A stretch of 64,000 bases of DNA from JAOARY01 sp045345765 (lineage in GTDB: Bacteria > Bacillota > Clostridia > Peptostreptococcales > Peptostreptococcaceae), in the NCBI GenBank assembly GCA_045345765.1, contig CP148265.1:3162001-3226000 (forward strand), read 5' to 3'. Shown here piece by piece: positions 53,003 to 62,506 of this stretch. The translations under genes were made by a program, and so were the position numbers. The notes beneath the pieces were generated by a model that saw only the letters and a program-made list of their open reading frames with translations, did not search any database and was not told the DNA's origin. Each line of letters opens with the position of its first letter. Within the stretch, counting starts at the first letter, position 1.

Positions 53003-53599
53003 TTATTTATTTTGTTCTTCTAATGACTCTTTACTAAGAAGTATTCTTCTTTGAACTGATTTATCTTGATTAATTCCTAATAAAAGTATAGATTCATCCC
53101 AATTATAATTTTTATCTTTTAATTTCCATACATTATCATCTTTTTTTAATATATAATTTTGAGTTCTTAAAATATTATCCTTATTATAGTAATCTTTAAA
53201 AATAACTTCATAGGATACACTTATTCCTGTTATATTTTCTTCTTTTTTTAAATCAAATCTATCTATATTAATTATATTAAATTGTTTTATATTTTTTACA
53301 TAGTCCAAAGTAAGTTCTATTTCTTTGTCTTTTAATTCTCTAATTGATATTTGTTCTATATTTTTTTCAAATTCACCCTTAACTATTATATCAAAATAAT
53401 ATAAGATTGAACTCTTTAAATCATTGTTTTTTAATATTATTTGTTTTGAATCTTTAGTTATAATTTTATTTTGGTTTAATAAGTTAATTTTTTCAAGCTC
53501 CACTTTTGTATCTATTTTTGGAATATAAAAATAACTAAAAATTATAAAAAGAGAAATAATAAAAAAACTTAAGTTTCTTTTATCTACTTCAACCTTCAT
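53003..53599 (-). CDS. Membrane-anchored protein of unknown function
   Basis: The 198-residue protein has a short basic start, one transmembrane helix (~11-27, FFIISLFIIFSYFYI) and an extracytoplasmic alpha/beta domain with a hydrophobic pattern resembling NTF2-like or Cys-less lipoprotein domains (SVSYEVIFKDYYNKDN, NVWKLKDKNYNWDESILL). No catalytic motif. Good GGAGGTGTT ribosome site. Monocistronic. Confidence 0.6.
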   Translation of the reverse strand: MKVEVDKRNLSFFIISLFIIFSYFYIPKIDTKVELEKINLLNQNKIITKDSKQIILKNNDLKSSILYYFDIIVKGEFEKNIEQISIRELKDKEIELTLDYVKNIKQFNIINIDRFDLKKEENITGISVSYEVIFKDYYNKDNILRTQNYILKKDDNVWKLKDKNYNWDESILLLGINQDKSVQRRILLSKESLEEQNK

Positions 53600-53722
53600 A
53601 ATAACACCTCCAGTTTTTTTATTCTTATATAAATCATAGCTCTAAACTATTATTATATTCATACCCCAAAAATTCTTATTCAGTATGAATTAAAACTAAA
53701 AATATAATGAATTTTAATAATC

Positions 53723-53765
53723 AAAAAAACTTCAAAAAATTTGTCAAATTTTTCGAAGTTTTTTA
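53723..53765 (-). terminator. Terminator behind the mutarotase-like gene
   Basis: The stem AAAAAACTTCAAAAAATTTG / CAAATTTTTCGAAGTTTTTT has a 2-base loop, giving a T-run on both strands. Confidence 0.8.
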
Positions 53766-53846
53766 TAATAAGTTTATACCAAAAATAATAGCAACAAGCT
53801 ATTTTTATGCATTGTGCTAAAAGATTTTTGAATTTTATTAAATATT

Positions 53847-54725
53847 CTAAATATGTTCTATTATAATATCATATTTGCACTCAAATACTTCTTTTTTATC
53901 TAAGGCAATTATTCCTTCCTTATCTTTAAATTCTCCAGCGAAATCTATTTGATCAGCACAGCCATACCAAGGTTCTATACATATAAATGGTGCATCATCT
54001 GTTTTTGTCCATATACCTAAATATTTAAAACCTTCAAAGTTCATAGATATAATCTTTTGATTTTTGTTATTTTTTAAAGATATTTTACTTGAATCAAAAT
54101 CTTTAAATACAATTGCATCATCTATAAATAATTCTCTATTTAAATTTATTATTTTTTGCTCTTCCATAAACTCTTTATACTCCCCAGTATAAAGACCTAA
54201 TTTATTATCAACCATTTTTCTTTTTAGATTTTCTTTTTTATCAAATTCTAAATAATAATCTTCAAATTTTTCACCTTCTAATAATGGGCAATTAAATCCA
54301 GGATGAGCTCCTATTGAAAAATATATTTTTTTATCATCTAAATTATTTACTTTATATTTGATTTGTAATTTATTATCTATTAATTTATATTCAATAAGAA
54401 GTTCAAATTTATAAGGATATTTTTTTAAACTTTCTTCATTGTATTTTAATTTATATATTAAAATATCATCTTCATTTTTTAGTATTTCAAATTCACTATC
54501 TCTTGCAAAACCATGTTGATTTAGATTATATTCTTTATTATCTACTGTATATTTATTCTCCTTAACCTTTCCTACTATAGGAAATAGTATTGGTGCGTGT
54601 CTAGCCCAGTATTTTTCATTCGCAGTCCAAAGGTATTCTATATTTTCTTTATCCTTTATACTTTTTAACTGAGCTCCTAATTTATCTATTTTTATTTCTA
54701 ATTTTTGATTTTTTAAAATCTCCAT
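53847..54725 (-). CDS. Aldose 1-epimerase-like (LacX/GalM family) protein
   Basis: The 292-residue beta protein has YWARHAPILFPIVGKVKENK, LNQHGFARDSEF, SIGAHPGFNCPL and ICIEPWYGCADQIDF. The two His residues and the Glu of CIEPW match the active site of galactose mutarotase-type enzymes, which interconvert sugar anomers. The LacX subgroup has no firm substrate. Monocistronic, between two terminators. Confidence 0.85.
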   Translation of the reverse strand: MEILKNQKLEIKIDKLGAQLKSIKDKENIEYLWTANEKYWARHAPILFPIVGKVKENKYTVDNKEYNLNQHGFARDSEFEILKNEDDILIYKLKYNEESLKKYPYKFELLIEYKLIDNKLQIKYKVNNLDDKKIYFSIGAHPGFNCPLLEGEKFEDYYLEFDKKENLKRKMVDNKLGLYTGEYKEFMEEQKIINLNRELFIDDAIVFKDFDSSKISLKNNKNQKIISMNFEGFKYLGIWTKTDDAPFICIEPWYGCADQIDFAGEFKDKEGIIALDKKEVFECKYDIIIEHI

Positions 54726-54832
54726 AAATTCTCACACCTTTCTTTTTCTTTATATTTGAAAACTATTATTAATTTATAATTATAAACTTCAATCAACAAT
54801 TCCCAATATATTCATTTTTTTATTTTTTAAAA

Positions 54833-54864
54833 AAATAAGGAAGTGCAATTGCACTTCCTTATTT
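54833..54864 (-). terminator. Terminator behind the HU gene
   Basis: A perfect 16-bp palindrome AAATAAGGAAGTGCAA and its complement, with AT-rich flanks. Confidence 0.85.
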
Positions 54865-54878
54865 AATATAAGTAAATA

Positions 54879-55157
54879 TTATTTATTTACTATTTCCTTA
54901 AGACCTTTTCCAGCCTTGAATACTGGAGCTTTTGAAGCAGGTATATCTATTACTTGCTTAGGATCTCTTGGATTTCTTCCTTGTCTAGCTGCTCTTTGCT
55001 TTACTTCAAAAGTTCCAAATCCAACTAATTGAACTTTTTCTTCTGAAACTAAAGCTTCTTCAACTGATTTCATAAAAGAATTTAATGCAGATTCTGCATC
55101 CTTCTTAGAAAGTCCAGTTTTTTCAGCCATACTTGCAACTAATTGAGCCTTATTCAT
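54879..55157 (-). CDS. hup: HU-family DNA-binding protein
   Basis: The 92-residue protein MNKAQLVASMAEKTGLSKKD... has VQLVGFGTFEVKQRAARQGR then NPRDPKQVIDIPA, the beta arm that inserts in the DNA minor groove, and the ending FKAGKGLKEIVNK. HU bends and compacts DNA. The start ATG 55157 follows AGGAGTG; the upstream GTG is part of the ribosome site. Single gene with its own promoter and terminator. Confidence 0.95.
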   Translation of the reverse strand: MNKAQLVASMAEKTGLSKKDAESALNSFMKSVEEALVSEEKVQLVGFGTFEVKQRAARQGRNPRDPKQVIDIPASKAPVFKAGKGLKEIVNK

Positions 55158-55200
55158 ATAAATCACTCCTGTTTAATATATTTTAAACTTCTTCAAGATT

Positions 55201-55229
55201 ATTAAATCATATAATTAAACTAATTGCAA
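55201..55229 (-). promoter_or_regulatory. Putative HU promoter
   Basis: On the minus strand TTGCAA and TTTAAT are separated by 17 bases, about 45 bp upstream of the start. Confidence 0.4.
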
Positions 55230-55248
55230 GGGTTATAGGACTATTTTA

Positions 55249-56436
55249 TTATAAATTTAAAAAATTCTCTATTCTTTTTATACCTTCAACTATGTTTTCC
55301 ATCGAGTTTGCATATGAAAGTCTTATAAAATCATCATCTCCAAAAGCAATACCTGGAACTACCGCAACATTAGATTTTTCAAGTAATTCATTAGCAAAAT
55401 CCATTGAAGTTTCTATATCTTTTCCATTAATTTTACTACCTTTAACCTTGCTTATGTTAACCATTACATAAAATGCCCCCTTTGGAGCTATGCAAGATAA
55501 ATTATTTATATTATTTATAAGTTCTATCATATTTTTTCTTCTTTTATCAAATTCTAATCTCATAGCTTCTACTTCATTTGCTGAATTTTTTAAAGCTTCT
55601 ATACTAGCATATTGTCCAATTGTACTTGGATTTGAAGTAGCATGACTTTGAATATTTGACATAAGTTTTGCAATTTTTGTATTTGAAGCTGTATAACCAA
55701 TTCTCCATCCAGTCATTGCATATGCTTTTGACATACCATTTATAACTATTGTTCTGTCTTTTATCTCTTTAGATAATGAAGCTATACTGATATGTTTTTT
55801 TCCTTCGTATATAAGTTTTTCATATATTTCATCAGATACTATAAATAAATCTTTTTCTATAGCTAATTTAGCTATAGCCTCAAGTTCTTCTTTATCATAA
55901 ACAGATCCAGTCGGATTTGAAGGACTGTTTAATATTATAGCTTTAGTTTTATCATTTATTGCATTTTTTAATTCATCTATATCAAATTTAAATTCATTAG
56001 CTTCACTACATTTTACTATAACAGTTTCTCCACCAGCCATCTTTATAAGTTCTGGATAACTTACCCAATAAGGAGCTGCTACGATTACTTCATCGCCTTC
56101 ATTTAGTATTGCTTGAAAAGTATTATAAAGTGAGTGTTTCGCACCATTAGATACAACTATATCGTTAGCATCAAATTCTAAATTATTATCTTTTAATAAT
56201 TTTTCTTTTATTGCTTCTTTTAATTCCATCAAGCCAGATGCTGGAGTATAGCCTATTTTACCTTCTTCTAATACTTCCATAGCTCTTTTTCTTATATTTT
56301 CTGGTGTTTTAAAATCAGGTTCTCCAACACCAAAGCTTATAACATCTTTACCTTCTTTAACCATTTTTTTTGCCTTCGCACTTATAGCAAGTGTTAATGA
56401 TGGCGATATTTTTTCATGCTTTTTTGATAAATTCAT
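55249..56436 (-). CDS. Class I/II pyridoxal-phosphate aminotransferase (aspartate aminotransferase-like)
   Basis: The 395-residue enzyme shows FGVGEPDFKTPENI, APYWVSYPEL, LNSPSNPTGSVYDKEEL, SDEIYEKLIYEG and the PLP lysine in NGMSKAYAMTGWRIGYTAS, with the C-terminal Arg in DFIRLSYANS. This is the group I-gamma (AspC/AspB/PatA) pattern; the substrate is probably aspartate or a branched or aromatic amino acid. The start ATG 56436 lies behind TTGGAGGCC. Monocistronic. Confidence 0.88.
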   Translation of the reverse strand: MNLSKKHEKISPSLTLAISAKAKKMVKEGKDVISFGVGEPDFKTPENIRKRAMEVLEEGKIGYTPASGLMELKEAIKEKLLKDNNLEFDANDIVVSNGAKHSLYNTFQAILNEGDEVIVAAPYWVSYPELIKMAGGETVIVKCSEANEFKFDIDELKNAINDKTKAIILNSPSNPTGSVYDKEELEAIAKLAIEKDLFIVSDEIYEKLIYEGKKHISIASLSKEIKDRTIVINGMSKAYAMTGWRIGYTASNTKIAKLMSNIQSHATSNPSTIGQYASIEALKNSANEVEAMRLEFDKRRKNMIELINNINNLSCIAPKGAFYVMVNISKVKGSKINGKDIETSMDFANELLEKSNVAVVPGIAFGDDDFIRLSYANSMENIVEGIKRIENFLNL

Positions 56437-56559
56437 AATTATGGCCTCCAATTTAATTAATTCAATAATTTAATAATAAATCAAAGTTTTTTGATTGTAA
56501 AACAAAATTTTAAAAGTAGCTTTTACTACATTATAAATCTATTTTGTAGTATAATCAAC

Positions 56560-56591
56560 AAAAAACCTTCTCTATTATGAAAAGGTTTTTT
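56560..56591 (-). terminator. Terminator behind bioA
   Basis: The stem AAAAAACCTT / AAGGTTTTTT with a 12-base loop lies just behind the bioA stop and ends the bioD-bioA unit. Confidence 0.8.
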
Positions 56592-56605
56592 ATTATATAT
56601 TTTTT

Positions 56606-57979
56606 TTATTTTTTTCTTGAATCAAAATATTCTAAAATAGACTCTTTTGCAACTTTTATCATATAATCCATCTCTTCTTCATTTATAATATACGGCGGCA
56701 TAAAATATACAATATTACCCAAAGGTCTTAATAATACACCCTTTTTAAGTGCAATCTGATATATTTTGTATCCAACTCTGTCTTTCCAATCAAAAGCTTC
56801 TTTAGTTTCTTTATCTTTTACAAGTTCTATTGCTCCAACCATACCAAGCTGACGATATTCACCTACATATTCCATATCTTTTATCGCTTCATTTACTTTA
56901 TCATTTAACATTTTTGATTTAATTTCATTTTTCTTTAGAACTTCTTCTTCTTCAAAAATTTTAAGGGTTTCTACTGCAACTGCACATCCAAGAGCATATC
57001 CTGAATAACTATGACTATGCAAAAATGCTTTTAACGTTTCATAATCATCATAAAAAGCATTATAGATTTTGTCATTCATCAAACATAAAGATAATGGCAT
57101 ATATCCAGCAGTAAGCCCTTTTGATACACACATCAAATCTGGAGTAATCTGTGCATGATTACATCCAAACATTTTTCCTGTTCTACCAAAACCAACTGCT
57201 ATTTCATCAGCAATTAAATTTATATCATATTTATCACATAAAGCTCTTAGTTTTTTAAGATATAATTTTGAATACATCTTCATTCCAGCAGCACATTGAA
57301 TCATAGGCTCTATTATTATAGCTGATATTTCTTCATGATGCTTTTTAAATGTATCTTCCATATATTTAATACAATTAGCTTCACAGCTATCTTTATTTTC
57401 ATCAAATTCACATCTATAACAGTCAGGCCCTTGTACCCTTATAATATCTAATAATAATGGTCTATATATTTCATTATATAATTTTACTCCACCAACTGAT
57501 AAAGCTCCTAGAGTTTCACCATGATAAGCATCTGTTAATGCTACAAATTTAGTCTTTTTTGTTTTTCCTATTTGTTTATGGTATTGAAAGCTAAGTTTTA
57601 AAGCTATTTCTACTGCTGATGATCCATTGTCTCCAAAAAATATCTTAGAAAGTCCTTTTGGTACAACTTTTAATATTTTTTTTGCAAGATTTATTGCTGG
57701 TTCATGAGAAAAATTAGCAAATATAACATGCTCTAATTTATTTGCTTGATTATATAATGCATCATTAATTCTTTGATTTGAATGACCAAATAAATTCACC
57801 CACCAAGATGATACCGCATCTAAATATTTTTTCCCTTCAATATCTTCTATATAAACACCTTGACCCTTTTTGGCTATTATTGGAGGAAAATCTTCATAAT
57901 CTTTCATCTGTGAACAGGGATGCCAAATATGTTTTAAATCATCTTCTTGTAGTTTTTTATTATAAGCTTTTAAATCCAT
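56606..57979 (-). CDS. bioA: Adenosylmethionine-8-amino-7-oxononanoate aminotransferase
   Basis: The 457-residue class III aminotransferase makes 7,8-diaminopelargonic acid in biotin synthesis. Evidence is HIWHPCSQMKDYEDFPP, SSWWVNLFGHSN (typical of BioA), VALTDAYHGETLGALSVGG, ADEIAVGFGRTGKMF, the PLP lysine in CVSKGLTAGYMPLS, and HSHSYSGYALGCA. It follows bioD by 35 bp. No bioB or bioF in the window. Confidence 0.92.
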   Translation of the reverse strand: MDLKAYNKKLQEDDLKHIWHPCSQMKDYEDFPPIIAKKGQGVYIEDIEGKKYLDAVSSWWVNLFGHSNQRINDALYNQANKLEHVIFANFSHEPAINLAKKILKVVPKGLSKIFFGDNGSSAVEIALKLSFQYHKQIGKTKKTKFVALTDAYHGETLGALSVGGVKLYNEIYRPLLLDIIRVQGPDCYRCEFDENKDSCEANCIKYMEDTFKKHHEEISAIIIEPMIQCAAGMKMYSKLYLKKLRALCDKYDINLIADEIAVGFGRTGKMFGCNHAQITPDLMCVSKGLTAGYMPLSLCLMNDKIYNAFYDDYETLKAFLHSHSYSGYALGCAVAVETLKIFEEEEVLKKNEIKSKMLNDKVNEAIKDMEYVGEYRQLGMVGAIELVKDKETKEAFDWKDRVGYKIYQIALKKGVLLRPLGNIVYFMPPYIINEEEMDYMIKVAKESILEYFDSRKK

Positions 57980-58014
57980 CTATTATCATTCCTTTATAAT
58001 TTTTTATAAGTAAT

Positions 58015-58725
58015 TTAACTAAAATATTTGTAAATTGATTTATCTATATTCTTTTCATATTCTTCTTTTGCTAGTTTAATAAATTCTTTATCATTTTTTG
58101 CTTTTATTTTATTTAATACTGCTAAAATGTTAATATCAGTCATTTCCTCTATAACTCTTATATTATCATCTTCATAGAAATGTCCTTCATAATTGTTTAT
58201 TATTATCCCTTTTATATCTATATTTCTTGACTTTAAGAACTCAACTGTTAATACAGTATGATTTATAGTTCCTACATTTGCTTTTGAAACCAAAATCACA
58301 GACAAATCAAGATCTTTTATTAAATCATATATATAATAATTATTTCTAATTATAGGTACTATAATACCTCCACTACCTTCACATACTATGTAATCATATT
58401 TCTTTTTTAGGTTTTGATATTTATTTATAATCAAATCTTTATTGATTTTTATATTTTCTATTTCTGATGCCAAATGAGGTGATACTGGATTTTTTAGACA
58501 ATAAACATTCATATGTTCATATTCTTCATCCAAATTATTTATTTCTTTTACAAATTTACAATCATTAGATATCAGCTTATCAGATACCAATTGTCCACCA
58601 CTTTCAATAGCTTTATATGAACAGACTTTTAAATTATTTTTTCTCAAAATATAATTTATACCAGCAGTTACAAATGTCTTTCCAACATCAGTGTCCACTC
58701 CAGTTATAAATATTCCTTTTGCCAT
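58015..58725 (-). CDS. bioD: Dethiobiotin synthetase
   Basis: The 236-residue protein starts with the ATP-binding loop ITGVDTDVGKTFVTAGI, followed by YKAIESGGQ and VCEGSGGIIVPI, diagnostic of BioD. It closes the ureido ring with ATP and CO2. It is first of the bioD-bioA operon, with a GGAAGGTG ribosome site. A BirA-like operator overlaps its promoter. Confidence 0.93.
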   Translation of the reverse strand: MAKGIFITGVDTDVGKTFVTAGINYILRKNNLKVCSYKAIESGGQLVSDKLISNDCKFVKEINNLDEEYEHMNVYCLKNPVSPHLASEIENIKINKDLIINKYQNLKKKYDYIVCEGSGGIIVPIIRNNYYIYDLIKDLDLSVILVSKANVGTINHTVLTVEFLKSRNIDIKGIIINNYEGHFYEDDNIRVIEEMTDINILAVLNKIKAKNDKEFIKLAKEEYEKNIDKSIYKYFS

Positions 58726-58841
58726 GAAAACACCTTCCTTTAATAAATAGTTTTTTAGAAGTTTTATTTTTTTAGAAATTAAATCAATTGCAAGTAAATA
58801 AATAACTATTATTTGTATGAGAATAAAAATTGTTCTTTTTT

Positions 58842-58870
58842 ATTCTATAATTACAAATGATTTTTGTCAA
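58842..58870 (-). promoter_or_regulatory. Promoter of bioD-bioA
   Basis: On the minus strand TTGACA and TAGAAT are exactly 17 bases apart, followed by ~115 bp to the bioD start. Confidence 0.65.
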
Positions 58871-58894
58871 CTTTATTAATAGTGGGGTTAACAT
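58864..58894. promoter_or_regulatory. BirA (biotin repressor) operator candidate
   Basis: The sequence TTGTCAAC-N15-GTTAACAT is within two mismatches of the Firmicutes BirA consensus TTGTTAAC-N15-GTTAACAA, and it overlaps the -35 of the bioD promoter. Repression by biotinyl-AMP-bound BirA would follow. Confidence 0.55.
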
Positions 58895-58912
58895 TCCAAT
58901 TACAAACAAAAA

Positions 58913-58996
58913 AGGTTGTTACATTAAGAAAAAACTACAATACATCATGTTTATTTAAACATTTTATATCATAATTTATTCTCAACGTAACAACCT
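58913..58996. repeat. Palindromic intergenic element / terminator
   Basis: The arms AGGTTGTTACATT and AACGTAACAACCT enclose A/T-rich inner pairing. It lies behind the MarR gene and in front of the bioD promoter. It is similar in arms to 49690 and 50224. The rest of 58726-59050 is leader. Confidence 0.65.
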
Positions 58997-59050
58997 ATCT
59001 CTTAATATATCATTTATTTTTAGAAAAAATTTGATATATTGATTATATAA

Positions 59051-59497
59051 TTAGTTTTTTATTTTTTTCCAATCTGCTTCTATATTTTTTGTCATTTTAG
59101 AAATCAAGCTTAGAATTATCTTTCGATCATCCTCATTAAAGCCATCAAAACAAATATTTATTTGTCTATTTTCTTCTGCTATTATATTCTCATAAATTTC
59201 TTTACCTTTTTTCGTTGGATATAATAAAAAAGCTCTTGCATCATTTTTATCTCTTGACTTTGTTATAAACTCTTCTTCAATCAATTTTTTTATAGTTTTT
59301 GCTGATCTTGTTTTATCAACCTTTAATAAATTAGAAAGCTCATTTTGATTAATTCCTTCATTTTCACATATTCTGCTTATATAAAGAAACTGCCCTCTTT
59401 TTAAACCATATTCTTTAAATTTTGGTTCTACTATAGCGTGTATAGTCCTTGTTAATTCACCTATTTTTCTTAATATTTCATGCTTTAATTCTGTCAT
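59051..59497 (-). CDS. MarR-family transcriptional regulator
   Basis: The 148-residue protein has a helical start (ELTRTIHAIVEPKFKEYGLK), a winged helix-turn-helix with NEGINQNELSNLLKVDKT and RSAKTIKKLIEEEFITKSR then DARAFLLYPTKKGKEIYE, and a helical dimer end. It overlaps the threonine aldolase stop region by one base, so it is co-transcribed and may control that operon. The ligand is unknown. Confidence 0.88.
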   Translation of the reverse strand: MTELKHEILRKIGELTRTIHAIVEPKFKEYGLKRGQFLYISRICENEGINQNELSNLLKVDKTRSAKTIKKLIEEEFITKSRDKNDARAFLLYPTKKGKEIYENIIAEENRQINICFDGFNEDDRKIILSLISKMTKNIEADWKKIKN

Positions 59498-60531
59498 TAA
59501 TTTATCTTCCTAAGCTTTCTTACTAAATCTACAAATTCTTTAACTTTTTCTTCTTTTGTTGCCCAAGAAAAAACAAGTCTTATACAAGTCTTATCTTCAT
59601 TAATTTTTTCCCAATCATAAAAATTAAAGCTCTTTCTCAACTCTTTTATTAGATTATTTTCTAATATGGGAAATATTTGGTTTGACGGTGAATCAACTAA
59701 AAATTCTATACCTAAATTTCTAAGCTCATTATTAGTATATTTAGCTAGATTATTAGCATAAGCACCTAATTTTAGATATAATTTATCTTCTAAAAGAGTC
59801 TTAAATTGGATTCCCATTATTCTTCCTTTTGCTAACATTGCACCCTTTTGTTTTAATATATGTCTAAAGTCTTTTTTAAATTCATCATTAGAAAGTATAA
59901 GTGCTTCTCCTAAAAGTGCTCCATTTTTTGTTCCACCAAGAAAGAATGCATCGCTATATTTATTTATAATCTCTAATGAAAGTTTCATCTCTTCTATGGC
60001 AATAGCCGATGCTAATCTTGCCCCATCTAAATATACTAATAAATTATTTCCCTTACAATAATCATAAAGTAATTTTAATTCTTCGTTGCTATATACAGTT
60101 CCAAGTTCTGTAGGATTTGATATATATACTACCCTTGGCTTTACTGCATATTCAAAGTTGTACTTTTGTAAAACAGGCTTCAATAATTCCTTATTTAATT
60201 TACCATCTTTAGTATCAACCATTACAACTTTATGACCTGTTGCTTCAATAGCACCTGCTTCATGTGTTGCTATATGACCAGTATTTGCTGATATACAAGC
60301 TTCATGAGGTCTTAAAACAGAACTTATAGCTAATAAATTGGTTTGAGTTCCACCTGATATAAAATGTATATCAACATCATCAGTGTTTAATTCTTGCTTT
60401 AATAATCTTATTGCTTCTTTAGAGAAACTATCCATTGAGTATCCATCTTCTTGGATTAAATTACTATTAACCAGACTCTCTATTATCTTAGGATGTGCTC
60501 CTTCACTATAATCATCTTTTAAATTATACAT
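59497..60531 (-). CDS. Low-specificity threonine aldolase / beta-eliminating lyase
   Basis: The 344-residue PLP enzyme has YSEGAHPKIIESLVNSNLIQ, HFISGGTQTNLLAISSVLRP, TGHIATHEAGAIEATGHKV, VYLDGARLASAI and the PLP lysine in FLGGTKNGALLGEA. It cleaves threonine or allo-threonine to glycine and acetaldehyde. It is a fold-type I enzyme of the GntG/LtaE group. Upstream is an HD protein (27 bp away), downstream MarR. Confidence 0.88.
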   Translation of the reverse strand: MYNLKDDYSEGAHPKIIESLVNSNLIQEDGYSMDSFSKEAIRLLKQELNTDDVDIHFISGGTQTNLLAISSVLRPHEACISANTGHIATHEAGAIEATGHKVVMVDTKDGKLNKELLKPVLQKYNFEYAVKPRVVYISNPTELGTVYSNEELKLLYDYCKGNNLLVYLDGARLASAIAIEEMKLSLEIINKYSDAFFLGGTKNGALLGEALILSNDEFKKDFRHILKQKGAMLAKGRIMGIQFKTLLEDKLYLKLGAYANNLAKYTNNELRNLGIEFLVDSPSNQIFPILENNLIKELRKSFNFYDWEKINEDKTCIRLVFSWATKEEKVKEFVDLVRKLRKIN

Positions 60532-60557
60532 AATATCTCCCCCTTTAATTTTATAAT

Positions 60558-61121
60558 CTATCCTAAAAGATTAAATCCGTCTTCTTTTAATCTTTCTTCT
60601 TGAGCTTTAAGTCCAGAAACTATAATTTCTACATGTTTTGCAAATTCTACTCCAAGGTCTTCTCTTGTTTGTTCAAGATATTCTCTATCCACAGCCTTTG
60701 CAAAAGCCTTGTCTTTCATTTTCTTTTTAACTGATTTTGCTTTTAATCCATCTAAACCCGTTGGTCTTAAAAGTGCTATAGCTAATATAAAGCTCGACAT
60801 CTGATCTACCGCACTCAATGCCTTTCTTAAATTATTAGTTCTTAATTCTTTTGCATCAAGACCGTGTGATAATATAGTTTCTACAAAATCTTCATCTAAA
60901 CTTGTATCTGCTAAAAGTTCTTTAGCCATTTTAGGATGTTCATCTGGATATTTTTCAAAATCAACATCATGCAGTAACCCTACATTTCCCCATAATTTTT
61001 CATCTTCATTAAAGTGTTTTGCATACGCAATCATAGCTGCTTCTACTGCCAAACTATGTCTATATAATTGTTCTGATTTAACATGTTCTTTTAATAAATT
61101 TAATGCTTCTTGTCTTTCCAT
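60558..61121 (-). CDS. HD-domain (HDIG-type) hydrolase
   Basis: The 187-residue protein has the metal site H...HD..D in RHSLAVEAAMIAYAKHF, WGNVGLLHDVDFEKYPDEHP and ILSHGLDAKE. Such short HD proteins are predicted phosphohydrolases of unknown substrate. First gene of the HD-aldolase-MarR operon, ribosome site GGAGGGTG. Confidence 0.85.
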   Translation of the reverse strand: MERQEALNLLKEHVKSEQLYRHSLAVEAAMIAYAKHFNEDEKLWGNVGLLHDVDFEKYPDEHPKMAKELLADTSLDEDFVETILSHGLDAKELRTNNLRKALSAVDQMSSFILAIALLRPTGLDGLKAKSVKKKMKDKAFAKAVDREYLEQTREDLGVEFAKHVEIIVSGLKAQEERLKEDGFNLLG

Positions 61122-61158
61122 TTTTCACCCTCCAGTTTTTCTCTTTATATTTTTAGCC

Positions 61159-61228
61159 CAACAAAAATAGTTGAACCTTCTACTAAATTAATCATATAAC
61201 TTCTTAGTAGAAATTTCAACTATTTTTT
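61159..61228 (-). terminator. Terminator hairpins behind the adenosine deaminase-family gene
   Basis: The stem AAAAATAGTTGAA / TTCAACTATTTTT encloses CTTCTACTAA / TTAGTAGAA. A second hairpin (AAAAAATATCTA / TATAGATATTTTTT, about 61240-61292) lies between it and the gene. Confidence 0.75.
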
Positions 61229-61313
61229 TTATTTCAAATAAAAAAATATCTACAGATGACAATTTTAATGTCTAATCTATAGATATTTTTTCCATTTTTT
61301 TATTTATATATAT

Positions 61314-62321
61314 TTATATCACATCTTTTATGTTTAAAAACTCTGCTTTTTTATCTTCATTCATAAAACTTAAATTTATACTATCTTGATAAATTTTATA
61401 AAAATCTTCCTTCGTAAAATTAAGTTTATTAAATAAATTATAATATTCATCTGTTAATGTTACATTTGATACAGTTCTATTATCTGTACTTATATTTATC
61501 TTCACTCCAAGATCATATAATTTCTTTATAGGATGATCCTTATAATCTTTAACTGCCATCGTATCTATATTAGACTTTGGACAAACTTCTAGCATTATAT
61601 TTTCTCTTATCAGTTTATTTATTATTTCTTTATCTTTTATAGAATCTATTCCATGTCCAATTCTTTTGGCATGTAATAAATCTATAGAATCTGTAATATT
61701 TTTGGCAATTCCAGTTTCTCCTGCGTGAACTGTTATTTTAAATCCTTTTTTTAGCCCATAATCAAATAATTTTTGATGCAGATTTGGTGCAAAATCAGAT
61801 TCACTTCCAGCTAAATCAATAGCCACAACATTAGAATTTAGATAATCTTTTGCTGCATCTATTAATTTTATATTCTCATCAAAACTTAAATGTCTCATAT
61901 TTGACATTATAAGATTAGACTCTATATTAAAATCTTTTTTTGCTCTATTTATTCCTTCTATAGCACTTTCTATTATTTCATGTAGTGAATTATCTTTTGT
62001 TTTATGAAGTAATGGACAGAATCTAAGTTCAGAATACAAAACATTTTCCTTACTACTATCTTCCAATAATTCATATACTATTCTTTCGATATTTTTTGTA
62101 TTTTTCATCAAATTTATAGGTATTTCAAATTTATTTAGATACTCTCTTAAATCCTTACAATCGTTATTAACCATAAGTTGCTTTTTTAAATCATCAATAT
62201 TTGCATCATTCTTTAATATATTATCTTTTTTCATAAGTTCATACACAGTATCTACTCTAAGACTTCCATCTATGTGACAATGTAGTTCTACTTTAGGAAT
62301 TTGTTTTAATATGCTTCTCAA
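61314..62321 (-). CDS. add: Adenosine deaminase family protein
   Basis: The 335-residue amidohydrolase has the zinc site VELHCHIDGSLRVDTVY, later KITVHAGETG and AKRIGHGIDSI, MLEVCPKSNID and VKINISTDNRTVSN. These residues fit adenosine deaminase (adenosine to inosine). The symbol is offered on family pattern; adenine or 6-aminodeoxyfutalosine specificity cannot be excluded. Monocistronic. Confidence 0.85.
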   Translation of the reverse strand: MRSILKQIPKVELHCHIDGSLRVDTVYELMKKDNILKNDANIDDLKKQLMVNNDCKDLREYLNKFEIPINLMKNTKNIERIVYELLEDSSKENVLYSELRFCPLLHKTKDNSLHEIIESAIEGINRAKKDFNIESNLIMSNMRHLSFDENIKLIDAAKDYLNSNVVAIDLAGSESDFAPNLHQKLFDYGLKKGFKITVHAGETGIAKNITDSIDLLHAKRIGHGIDSIKDKEIINKLIRENIMLEVCPKSNIDTMAVKDYKDHPIKKLYDLGVKINISTDNRTVSNVTLTDEYYNLFNKLNFTKEDFYKIYQDSINLSFMNEDKKAEFLNIKDVI

Positions 62322-62416
62322 TTAATACACCGCTTTCTTATATTTTTATATTTCTACACTTTTAATACTTTTTATTTATATATATTTTTTTAATCAGAAA
62401 ACTTTAAATGAGTTCT

Positions 62417-62444
62417 AAAAAAGCAGGTCTTTTGCACCTGCTTT
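62417..62444 (-). terminator. Terminator behind the helicase gene
   Basis: AAAGCAGGTCTTTTGCACCT and GCTTT form a stem AAAGCAGGT/ACCTGCTTT followed by T6 on the minus strand. Confidence 0.85.
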
Positions 62445-62506
62445 AATCTTTAAGAGATATTATATAATAAAATTACGAATAATACAATTAAAAATATTCG
62501 TTTTTT

